NCBI RefSeq assembly: GCF_022399565.1
Contig: NZ_JAJTUT010000003.1
Span: 248,001-312,000 of the forward strand
Origin: Flavobacterium algicola
Lineage (GTDB): Bacteria > Bacteroidota > Bacteroidia > Flavobacteriales > Flavobacteriaceae
DNA length: 64,000 nucleotides
Direction of reading: 5' to 3'
A program made the translations under genes and the position numbers. Under the pieces are notes generated by a model, which had not been told where the DNA came from, did no database searches, and saw only the letters and a program-made list of their open reading frames with translations. Every line of letters begins with the position of its first letter. Within the stretch, counting starts at the first letter, position 1. This document shows positions 56,777-64,000 of this stretch, piece after piece.

Positions 56777-56956
56777 TGATATAAGGTATAGTGAATTAAT
56801 AATGTATGTAAATAACCTTAGACTCTCTCCTTAAAGAGAACAGATTACAAACTTAGAAAAAACTATTGATATAATTCCTAATATTATAATAAAATTTAAA
56901 TCAATAATGAAAAAATTATCCTCATTTTTATGTTTTTCAAAAAAGCAACTGACAAT

Positions 56957-56988
56957 TTGACGTTGCGCATGTTTTGGCAGTAATTTTG
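56957..56988 (+). promoter_or_regulatory. Bacteroidota promoter before grpE-dnaJ
   Basis: TTG at 56957-56959, a 21-base spacer, TAATTTTG at 56981-56988. It fits the housekeeping consensus. No CIRCE-like inverted repeat is seen here. Confidence 0.65.
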
Positions 56989-57011
56989 CTTTCCAAAAGA
57001 AAGTTCAAAAT

Positions 57012-57587
57012 ATGTTTAAGAATATTTTTAAAAATAAAGGTAATATGACTACTGAAAATACAGATATCGATCAAAAAGTAGAGGATGTAACATTGGATAA
57101 CAATGCGACTGAAGAGCAAGTTCTTGTAGAAGAATTAACTGTTGAAGAACAATTAACGAAAGACTTAGCAAATGAAAAAGATAAATTTTTGAGATTATTT
57201 GCTGAATTTGAAAATTATAAAAGAAGAACAACTAAAGAACGTATTGAATTGTTTAAAACAGCCAATGCGGATGTAGTTGGAGCTTTATTACCAGTTTTGG
57301 ATGATTTTGATAGAGCTATTATTGAAATTGCAAAATCAGAAAATGAAGCTATCTCAAAAGGAGTGGAATTAATTCATGAAAAATTAAAAAGTACTTTAAA
57401 TTCAAAAGGTTTAGAAGTTGTTGATGTAAATGCAGGTGATGCATTTAATGCTGATTTTGCAGAAGCAATTACACAAATACCAGCGCCATCTGATGATTTG
57501 AAAGGTAAAATTGTAGATGTTCTTGAAAAAGGATACAAATTAGGAGATAGAATTATTCGTTTTCCAAAGGTTGTTATTGGGCAATAA
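57012..57587 (+). CDS. grpE: Nucleotide exchange factor GrpE
   Basis: 191-aa co-chaperone that releases ADP from DnaK. The N-terminal acidic region (about 12-55) is followed by a long coiled coil (EEQLTKDLANEKDKFLRLFAEFENYKRR) and the four-helix and beta domain (LLPVLDDFDRAI, LEKGYKLGDRIIRFPKVVIG). An ATG at 57045 (MTTENTD) is an alternative start and would give a longer leader. It is followed by dnaJ after 49 bases. Confidence 0.95.
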   Translation: MFKNIFKNKGNMTTENTDIDQKVEDVTLDNNATEEQVLVEELTVEEQLTKDLANEKDKFLRLFAEFENYKRRTTKERIELFKTANADVVGALLPVLDDFDRAIIEIAKSENEAISKGVELIHEKLKSTLNSKGLEVVDVNAGDAFNADFAEAITQIPAPSDDLKGKIVDVLEKGYKLGDRIIRFPKVVIGQ

Positions 57588-57636
57588 TTTAGCGTAATAA
57601 TACGCACTGCTGTAATTTTCAACATAAAAGAATACA

Positions 57637-58755
57637 ATGAAAAAAGATTTTTACGAAATATTAGGAATTAATAAAGGTGCAGATGCTGCAGCTATTAAGA
57701 AGGCCTACAGAAAAAAAGCCATTGAGTTTCATCCTGACAAAAATCCGGGAGACAAAACGGCAGAAGAAAAGTTTAAAGAAGCAGCCGAAGCTTATGAAGT
57801 ACTAAGCGATCCTGCCAAAAAAGGTAAATATGATCAATATGGTCATCAAGCTTTTGATGGTTCAGGTGGTTTTGGTGGCGGTGGTGGTCATGGTAACATG
57901 AACATGGACGACATCTTTAGTCAATTTGGAGATATCTTTGGTGGCGGATTTGGCGGATTTGGTGGTGGCGGTTCTCGTGGTCCACAAAGAGTCAAAGGAA
58001 GCAACCTTCGTATCAAAGTTAAATTGACGTTGGAAGAAATTGCTAATGGTGTTGAGAAAAAAGTAAAAGTAAAACGCAAGGTGCAGGCACCAGGTGTAAG
58101 CTATAAAACTTGCTCTACTTGTAATGGTCAAGGGCAGGTAATGCGTGTTACTAATACGATTTTGGGGCGTATGCAATCTGCAACCACGTGCCCGACTTGT
58201 GGAGGTGCTGGTCAACAATTAGACAAGAAACCTGCAGAAGCAGATGGACAGGGAATGATTTTGGAAGACGAAACTGTTTCTATCAAAATTCCAGCTGGTG
58301 TTGTAGACGGAATGCAGTTGAAAGTTTCTAATAAAGGAAACGATGCACCAGGAAATAGCGTACCTGGAGATTTGATTGTTGCAATTGAAGAATTGGAACA
58401 TGAGTTTTTGAAACGTGAAGGTGAAAATTTACACTATGATTTATATATCAGTTTTCCAGAAGCAATTTTGGGAGTTTCAAAAGATATCGAAGCAATCAAT
58501 GGTAAAGTTCGTATCAAACTTGAAGATGGAATCCAATCGGGTAAAATTCTTCGTTTGAAAGGAAAAGGTATTCCAAGTATCAATGGCTACGGAAGTGGTG
58601 ATTTATTGGTGCATGTAAATGTTTGGACTCCAAAAGACTTGAACAAAGAGCAAAGACAATTTTTTGAGAAAAACTTAGCTGATGATCATTTCATTCCGAA
58701 TCCTGAAAAGTCAGACAAATCATTTTTTGAAAAAGTAAAAGATATGTTCTCTTAA
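57637..58755 (+). CDS. dnaJ: Chaperone DnaJ with a reduced zinc-finger domain
   Basis: 372-aa DnaK co-chaperone. J domain 1-70 with HPD in IEFHPDKNPGD, a Gly/Phe-rich region (about 72-110), a central cysteine region and C-terminal substrate-binding domains. Only two CxxCxGxG repeats are present: CSTCNGQG and CPTCGGAG. By alignment with E. coli DnaJ these are repeats 2 and 3; the positions of repeats 1 and 4 (QAPGVSYK and PAEADGQG) have no Cys. So one zinc site instead of two is expected. Operon with grpE; terminator at 58787-58823. Confidence 0.95.
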   Translation: MKKDFYEILGINKGADAAAIKKAYRKKAIEFHPDKNPGDKTAEEKFKEAAEAYEVLSDPAKKGKYDQYGHQAFDGSGGFGGGGGHGNMNMDDIFSQFGDIFGGGFGGFGGGGSRGPQRVKGSNLRIKVKLTLEEIANGVEKKVKVKRKVQAPGVSYKTCSTCNGQGQVMRVTNTILGRMQSATTCPTCGGAGQQLDKKPAEADGQGMILEDETVSIKIPAGVVDGMQLKVSNKGNDAPGNSVPGDLIVAIEELEHEFLKREGENLHYDLYISFPEAILGVSKDIEAINGKVRIKLEDGIQSGKILRLKGKGIPSINGYGSGDLLVHVNVWTPKDLNKEQRQFFEKNLADDHFIPNPEKSDKSFFEKVKDMFS

Positions 58756-58786
58756 TTAATAATAGAATGTATTTTCTTTAAAATAT

Positions 58787-58823
58787 AAAACCCATCCTTT
58801 TTAATAATTAGGATGGGTTTTTT
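58787..58823 (+). terminator. Terminator after dnaJ
   Basis: AAAACCCATCCT pairs with AGGATGGGTTTT (58810-58821), followed by Ts. Confidence 0.85.
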
Positions 58824-58885
58824 AGGTTGTTAAACGAAGGATTTCGCTTCGATTTATTTACTTTTACACAAATTCAAAATAGAGA

Positions 58886-59806
58886 ATGAATAACTTACTT
58901 GAAGTCAATAAAGTTGTCAAGCAATACGGAGATTATACTGCTTTGAACGAAGTTTCATTGAATGTACCAAAAGGTAGTATTTATGGACTTTTAGGGCCAA
59001 ATGGCGCTGGAAAAACATCCTTAATTCGAATTATCAATCAAATAACCTTGCCAGATAGTGGCGAGATTATTCTTGACGGCGAAAAATTACAGCCTAAGCA
59101 CATTCAGCATATTGGCTATTTGCCAGAAGAAAGAGGTCTATATCAAAGTATGAAAGTGGGTGAGCAGTGCTTATACTTGGCACAATTAAAAGGTTTGTCA
59201 AAAACTGAAGCCAAAAAGCAACTGGAATATTGGTTTGACCGTCTTGAAATTCAAGGATGGTGGAACAAAAAAATTCAGGAGTTATCAAAAGGTATGGCAC
59301 AGAAAATTCAATTTGTGGTTTGTGTGCTTCACCAGCCTAAATTATTGATCTTAGATGAACCCTTCTCCGGATTTGATCCTGTGAATGCCAACATTATTAA
59401 AGACGAAATATTAGCACTAAAACAAAAAGGAACTACAATTTTGTTTTCTACACATCGCATGGAGAGCGTCGAGGAACTTTGCGACGAAATCGCTTTGATT
59501 CACCAATCGAATAAATTGATTGAGGGAAAATTAAATGATGTAAAGCGTCAATTTAGAACTAATAGTTACGAGGTAGGTATTCTAACCTCAGATGTCGAAG
59601 GATTAATGTTTGCCATTACTCAAAAATTTACCGTAAGCCCAGCACATTTTAAGTCGTTGAATAATGAATTGAAATTAGAAATAAATATTGGTGACGCTAC
59701 ACCCAATGAACTATTAAATTTATTGGTCTACAAAGGGCAGGTTACCCATTTTGTAGAGAAGATTCCATCTGTCAATGATATATTTATCCAAACAGTAAGC
59801 AAATAA
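58886..59806 (+). CDS. ABC transporter ATP-binding protein (NatA-like)
   Basis: 306-aa ATPase: Walker A GLLGPNGAGKTSL, signature ELSKGMAQK (the form common in the NatA group), Walker B LLILDEPFSGFDP, H-loop FSTHRMES, and a C-terminal extension typical of ABC-2 type exporters. It is 70 bases before the permease gene, and together they form a two-gene exporter. The substrate (sodium, lipid, peptide or drug) cannot be read from sequence. Confidence 0.93.
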   Translation: MNNLLEVNKVVKQYGDYTALNEVSLNVPKGSIYGLLGPNGAGKTSLIRIINQITLPDSGEIILDGEKLQPKHIQHIGYLPEERGLYQSMKVGEQCLYLAQLKGLSKTEAKKQLEYWFDRLEIQGWWNKKIQELSKGMAQKIQFVVCVLHQPKLLILDEPFSGFDPVNANIIKDEILALKQKGTTILFSTHRMESVEELCDEIALIHQSNKLIEGKLNDVKRQFRTNSYEVGILTSDVEGLMFAITQKFTVSPAHFKSLNNELKLEINIGDATPNELLNLLVYKGQVTHFVEKIPSVNDIFIQTVSK

Positions 59807-59876
59807 ATATAAAATGTCAATTTTAGATTTAGAATCGTTTATTTTCTAAATTTTAATTTTAATGTAAAAGTATAAA

Positions 59877-61199
59877 ATGAGTATCATTTCATTGATTATC
59901 AAAAGAGAATTTATATCCAAAGTACGCAATAAGTCTTTTGTTGTAATGACCTTTTTAAGCCCACTGCTTTTTGTAGCGGTTACTGTTTTTATTAGTTATT
60001 TAAGCTCGATGAAAGCAGATACCAAACGAATTGCGATTCATGATGCTTCAGGCGTATTTGTGCATGAACTGGTAGCACAAAACCATAAAGATGGTGAATA
60101 TAAATATGTTGATTTATCGCTCATAGATGTACTTTATTTAAAAGACAGTATTGCCAATCAAAGCTACGAGGGATTGCTTTTAATCCCTGATGAAGGAGAC
60201 GCTACAACATTCGAAAATAAAATTCAATTTATAGCCAATACAAGTCCTAGTATTTCTTTTATCGAAAATGTTCAGGATGTGATTGGTAAAAAAATTACAC
60301 AGCTTAATTTACAGAAAGCACATTTAGACACATTGGCCATTCGTAATGCACAATCGCATGTAGTACTTAATCTTGCAAAAATATCTGGAGAAGAAACAGT
60401 AAAAGGACTCAACGAAATCAAAATATTTATAGGTGGTGCGTTCGGATACTTAGTCATGATGTTCATCATTATGTATGGTAATATGGTGATGCGCTCTGTA
60501 ATCGAAGAAAAAACAAATCGAATAATCGAAATCATTATTTCATCAGTGAAGCCTTTCCATTTAATGATTGGTAAAATTGTAGGAACCTCTTTGGCTGGAA
60601 TTTTACAGTTTCTTATTTGGTCTATATTGGGATTATCGATCATAACTTTTGCATCGTACTTTTTAGGAGTTAATGTGGGGCCAACAGCCCGAATTTCGCC
60701 AGAAATGATGAGTCAAGGTCAAAATGAATTTGTCAGCACTGTTCAAATGTATATTCTAGAAATTTGGAATTTGCCCATAGCATCTATTTTGCTTGGATTT
60801 ATAGTTTATTTCGTTGGAGGATACTTTTTATATAGCTCATTTTATGCGGCAATAGGTGCAGCAGTAGACAATCAAACGGATTCGCAACAATTTCTTCTAC
60901 CAATCATAATGCCACTTGTCTTAAGTGTTTACATTGGTTTTTTTAGTGTTGTAAATGATCCAAACGGAACCATAGCTGTAGTATTTTCAATGATTCCGCT
61001 TACATCGCCAATCGTGATGCTCATGCGTATCCCGTTTGGCGTACCTTTGTGGCAAATCGCTATATCGGTAACTATTTTATTTGGAACTTTTTTTGGCGTA
61101 GTTTGGTTTGCAGCCAAAATATATCGAGTTGGTATTTTGATGTACGGTAAAAAACCAAGTTGGAAAGAGCTATACCGATGGTTAAAATATACGGGATAA
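59877..61199 (+). CDS. ABC-2 type transporter permease (NatB-like)
   Basis: 440-aa permease with one N-terminal helix (FVVMTFLSPLLFVAVTVFISY), a long extracytoplasmic domain (about 45-175) and a cluster of about five helices (YLVMMFIIMYGNMV, LQFLIWSILGLSIITF, ILLGFIVYFVGGYFLY, LLPIIMPLVLSVYIGF, ISVTILFGTFFGVVW). RSVIEEKTNRIIEIIISSVKPF is a hallmark of the ABC-2/NatB family. It works with the ATPase just upstream. Confidence 0.9.
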   Translation: MSIISLIIKREFISKVRNKSFVVMTFLSPLLFVAVTVFISYLSSMKADTKRIAIHDASGVFVHELVAQNHKDGEYKYVDLSLIDVLYLKDSIANQSYEGLLLIPDEGDATTFENKIQFIANTSPSISFIENVQDVIGKKITQLNLQKAHLDTLAIRNAQSHVVLNLAKISGEETVKGLNEIKIFIGGAFGYLVMMFIIMYGNMVMRSVIEEKTNRIIEIIISSVKPFHLMIGKIVGTSLAGILQFLIWSILGLSIITFASYFLGVNVGPTARISPEMMSQGQNEFVSTVQMYILEIWNLPIASILLGFIVYFVGGYFLYSSFYAAIGAAVDNQTDSQQFLLPIIMPLVLSVYIGFFSVVNDPNGTIAVVFSMIPLTSPIVMLMRIPFGVPLWQIAISVTILFGTFFGVVWFAAKIYRVGILMYGKKPSWKELYRWLKYTG

Positions 61200-61490
61200 G
61201 AATTTGATTCAATTATATTGTAAATAGTTTTTAAAATCGAATGGCTTGGTTTTTGTCAGTTAATAAAATACATGCTATCATTCTTACTTCTTGTTAGTAT
61301 TGCGAGGATAAGGCTCAAATTATATTCGAAAAATAGTTGAGGATATTATAGAGCAATTGAGTTAGTAAGGTATATGAATAAATTTAAAAGTAGTTTTATT
61401 CACAGTAACAATTTTAGAAAATAAAAATTAGAAATTTAGGAATTGAGTTAGTAGTAACTTGCAGCCAAAGAACTTTAAAAAAACAACCAG

Positions 61491-62654
61491 ATGCCGAAAA
61501 TATTAGTAATTGAAGACGAAGCCGCTATTCGAAGAGTATTATCAAAAATACTTTCAGAAGAAAATGATACGTACGAAGTAGAAGAAGCTGAGGACGGATT
61601 GATTGGTTTCGAAAAAATTAAAAATAACGATTACGATTTAGTACTTTGTGATATTAAAATGCCAAAGATGGATGGTGTTGAAGTACTCGAAGCGGTAAAA
61701 AAAATAAAACCAGAGATTCCGATGGTGATGATTTCCGGTCACGGAGATATGGAAACTGCCATAAATACCATGCGTTTGGGTGCTTTTGATTATATTTCAA
61801 AGCCACCAGATTTAAATCGATTGTTGAATACAGTGCGTAATGCATTAGACAGGAAGCAACTGGTAGTTGAGAATAAGATTCTCAAAAAGAAAGTTTCAAA
61901 AAACTATCAGATGATCGGTGAGAGTGATGCAATTGACTTGATCAAATTAATGATTGATAAAGTAGCGCCAACAGATGCAAGGGTTTTGATCACAGGTTCT
62001 AATGGAACAGGGAAAGAATTAGTAGCACATCAATTGCATGAAAAAAGTGAGCGTGCTAATTTTCCTTTGGTGGAAGTAAATTGTGCTGCTATTCCATCAG
62101 AATTAATTGAGAGTGAATTATTTGGTCACGTAAAAGGGGCTTTTACCTCTGCTGTAAAAGACCGTGCAGGTAAGTTTGAAGCAGCAGACAAAGGAACTAT
62201 ATTTCTAGACGAAATAGGCGATATGAGTCTATCGGCTCAAGCCAAAGTCTTGCGTGCATTGCAAGAAAGTATGATTACTAGAGTAGGAGCAGACAAAGAT
62301 ATTAAGGTCGACGTTCGTGTAGTGGCCGCTACCAATAAGGACTTAAAAGTAGAGATAGCCGAAGGACGTTTCCGTGAGGATTTGTACCACCGATTAGCGG
62401 TGATTTTAATAAAGGTTCCTTCTTTGAATGAAAGACGTGAAGACATTCCCTTATTAATTAGTCATTTTGTAAGTAAAATCGCTTCAGAACAAGGGACGGT
62501 AGTTAAAAAATTTTCAACAGAAGCAGTAAAATTGCTTCAAGAATACGACTGGACTGGTAACATTCGTGAATTGCGTAACGTTATAGAACGATTAATTATT
62601 CTTGGAGGAGCAGAGATATCCGAAAATGATGTGAGGCTATTTGCTTCCAAATAA
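61491..62654 (+). CDS. Sigma-54-type response regulator without DNA-binding domain
   Basis: 387-aa regulator with a receiver (1-120, phospho-acceptor Asp54 in LVLCDIKMPKMDG) and a sigma-54 interaction AAA+ domain (about 140-375; Walker A GSNGTGKE, Walker B GTIFLDEIGDM, then RFREDLYHRLAV and WTGNIRELRNVIERL). The sigma-54-contacting loop reads GAFTSA at 216-221 instead of GAFTGA, and the protein ends at ENDVRLFASK, without the usual Fis-type HTH. It may act from solution, through another protein, or not as an activator. A 291-base gap precedes it. Confidence 0.9.
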   Translation: MPKILVIEDEAAIRRVLSKILSEENDTYEVEEAEDGLIGFEKIKNNDYDLVLCDIKMPKMDGVEVLEAVKKIKPEIPMVMISGHGDMETAINTMRLGAFDYISKPPDLNRLLNTVRNALDRKQLVVENKILKKKVSKNYQMIGESDAIDLIKLMIDKVAPTDARVLITGSNGTGKELVAHQLHEKSERANFPLVEVNCAAIPSELIESELFGHVKGAFTSAVKDRAGKFEAADKGTIFLDEIGDMSLSAQAKVLRALQESMITRVGADKDIKVDVRVVAATNKDLKVEIAEGRFREDLYHRLAVILIKVPSLNERREDIPLLISHFVSKIASEQGTVVKKFSTEAVKLLQEYDWTGNIRELRNVIERLIILGGAEISENDVRLFASK

Positions 62655-62704
62655 ATAAAGTTAATGGTTTAATTATATGATTTTAAACCTATCAATTATA
62701 TCAA

Positions 62705-63373
62705 ATGAAATTAAAGAAATTAAACGAAGGACTGCAACAATCATTAATTGACTGTGGTTTAACTCAAGCAAATGATTTGCAAAAGGAGACATTTTCAACT
62801 ATTAAAAGTGGGGCAGATTGTTTGATCTTGGCTCCGGCTGGATCTGGTAAAACGACAACAATTGTTTTAAATGTTATTCAGCAATTAGTTAAAGAAGGAG
62901 AACAATCTCCTAGAGCTTTGATTGTGGTACAGGATAAAGAGAAGGTCGTTGAAATGCTTTCTATTTTCGAAAAATTGGGAGCCCATACCGATTTGACTGT
63001 GTATGGTACGCATGATAAAGGAGATACTGATTACGATAAAAATTATATTTCGGGTGGAATAGATGTTCTCGTAGGTACACCACATAAGCTCAGCGAAATG
63101 TTGAGTACTGCGGGCTACAACGTTAACCGTTTGAAAATGTTTATCGTAGATGACGCTGACCCAATGTTGAAACTGCGTCACGAAACAAAAATCGCACGTA
63201 TTTCTAGTAGTATTGCTAAAACACAACGCATCATTTTTGCAACAGAAATGACTGAACGCATCGAAGCATTAGCTGATAGGATGCTTGTAGAACCTGTTGA
63301 ATTTGAATTTGGTGAATACGAAGAAGAGGATGAGGATGAAGATGAAGATGAGAATGAAGAAGTAACGGCATAA
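62705..63373 (+). CDS. Single-RecA-domain DEAD-box-like protein
   Basis: 222-aa protein that has only the first RecA domain of a DEAD-box helicase. Q-motif region GLTQANDLQ, Walker A APAGSGKT (43-50), GTPHKL, Walker B altered to VDDADPML (DDAD at 149-152 instead of DEAD), and ATEMT where SAT is expected. The second helicase domain is absent and the end is a strongly acidic tail. Strand separation is not expected. Nucleotide or RNA binding is possible. It lies 50 bases after the response regulator and 47 before a DUF2007 gene. Confidence 0.8.
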   Translation: MKLKKLNEGLQQSLIDCGLTQANDLQKETFSTIKSGADCLILAPAGSGKTTTIVLNVIQQLVKEGEQSPRALIVVQDKEKVVEMLSIFEKLGAHTDLTVYGTHDKGDTDYDKNYISGGIDVLVGTPHKLSEMLSTAGYNVNRLKMFIVDDADPMLKLRHETKIARISSSIAKTQRIIFATEMTERIEALADRMLVEPVEFEFGEYEEEDEDEDEDENEEVTA

Positions 63374-63420
63374 ATAAAAACTCTTCATTAAAATAATTAC
63401 AAACGATAAAATTAAAAGAT

Positions 63421-63639
63421 ATGGGATTAATGAAAGTGTTCTCTGGAAGTGAAATTTTGGCTATTGCTTTGAAAGAAAAAATTGAAGCAGCAGGTGTTGA
63501 TGTTGTGCAGAAAGATAACATTCAATCGGCTCGTTTGGCAGGTTTTGGTAGTTATGGTCAAGCCGTTGAATTGTTTATTCAAGAAACGCAATACGGAAAA
63601 ATTTATCCGATTATTGAGGAATTCAAGATGAATTTGTAG
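63421..63639 (+). CDS. DUF2007 family protein (putative signal-transducing, small)
   Basis: 72-aa protein with a ferredoxin-like pattern: MKVFSGSEILAIALKEKIEAAG, then LFIQETQYGKIYPIIEEF. It fits DUF2007, small domains near signalling or envelope genes with unproven function. The first ATG at 63421 is used; a second at 63430 (MKVFSG) gives the more usual N-terminus. It belongs to the same strand group as the DEAD-like gene. Confidence 0.75.
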   Translation: MGLMKVFSGSEILAIALKEKIEAAGVDVVQKDNIQSARLAGFGSYGQAVELFIQETQYGKIYPIIEEFKMNL

Positions 63640-63738
63640 ATGATTATAATTGTTCTTGACTGCGCTCGAACTAACATTTCTAGTAGTAAAGATTTGTTGC
63701 ATCGTGCGCATTCGAGATGAATTGTTAAAAAAATATAC

Positions 63739-64000
63739 ATGAAATACAAAATGCTGGTTTTAGACATGGATGATACTTTGTTGATGGACGACCACACCAT
63801 TTCGGAAGAAAATAAAAAGATGTTGGCTTTGGCTAAAGAATCTGGAATTCATATTATTCTAGCTTCAGGTCGTCCTACACCTGCAATGGTTGCTTATGCG
63901 AAAGAACTGAACTTAGAGGATTCTTATATTATTTCGTATAATGGTGCTGTTATCACAGATTTAAAAAGTAATGAAATTATTTTTGAGCAAAATTTGACCC
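63739..64000 (+). CDS. Cof-type HAD hydrolase, 3'-truncated by window edge
   Basis: The first 87 codons of a HAD phosphatase of the Cof subfamily: motif I LVLDMDDTLLMDD, motif II HIILASGRPTPAM, then LNLEDSYIISYNGAVITDL. Cof-type proteins dephosphorylate sugar phosphates, FMN or thiamine-related compounds. The frame is open to the right edge. The start ATG follows the DUF2007 gene by 99 bases. Confidence 0.88.
   Translation, partial: MKYKMLVLDMDDTLLMDDHTISEENKKMLALAKESGIHIILASGRPTPAMVAYAKELNLEDSYIISYNGAVITDLKSNEIIFEQNLT

Noticed and set aside
1-64000. CRISPR array, prophage, intact IS element
   Set aside because: No spaced identical repeats, no phage structural or integrase genes, and no transposase reading frame were found.

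Overview
The window is a low-GC chromosomal segment from a member of the Bacteroidota, most likely Flavobacterium or a close relative. The evidence is the hybrid two-component regulator, TonB-dependent receptors with a CarboxypepD_reg-like N-terminus, DUF2279, a flavobacterial-type DnaJ with a reduced zinc finger, and several promoters of the Bacteroidota form TTG-N19-21-TAnnTTTG. There are no rRNA or tRNA genes, no CRISPR array, no phage and no intact insertion sequence.

Bases 1-24608 are the body of a polysaccharide utilisation locus, cut at the left edge. In order it holds a GH3 enzyme with a PA14 insert (5' end missing), a Ca2+-dependent PI-PLC-like protein, a GH115 alpha-glucuronidase, a metallophosphoesterase lipoprotein, a hybrid two-component regulator, an outer-membrane beta-barrel receptor, a SASA-type acetylesterase, GH30, a GH95-like enzyme, GH39, a DUF6250 lipoprotein and a second GH3. 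No SusC/SusD pair lies inside the window.

Bases 24835-32158 follow directly and form a catabolic operon matching the non-phosphorylating L-fucose route: L-fucose mutarotase, L-fucose dehydrogenase, fuconolactonase, UxaA-family fuconate dehydratase, 2-keto-3-deoxyfuconate dehydrogenase, an FAH-family hydrolase giving pyruvate and lactate, and a FucP symporter. Together with the hydrolases this points to an acetylated heteroglycan containing fucose, xylose and glucuronate. The substrate is inferred, not shown.

Bases 32159-64000 are mainly housekeeping: methylmalonyl-CoA mutase large subunit; a minus-strand group (lysozyme-like protein, DUF2279, mltG, GNAT acetyltransferase, dapF); an HtrA protease; a TonB receptor; a DECR-type SDR, an aminotransferase, an RsmI-family methyltransferase, a low-molecular-weight phosphatase and dnaA; a thioesterase, YigZ, a HAD phosphatase, ribD and prmC; a MacB-type permease; hisS; grpE-dnaJ; a NatAB-like ABC exporter; a sigma-54-type response regulator without a DNA-binding domain; a one-domain DEAD-box-like protein; DUF2007; and a HAD hydrolase cut at the right edge.

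The best leads outside the ordinary genes are: a possible structured small RNA at about 41248-41453; a shared TATTGCTT(A) motif with nearby TAAGCA in the leaders of three sugar-related transcription units; three GTTAA repeats at exact 10-base spacing before htrA; two copies of a hairpin-bearing intergenic repeat; a 36-base palindrome before the DECR-like gene; and the degenerate DEAD-like and sigma-54-like proteins.
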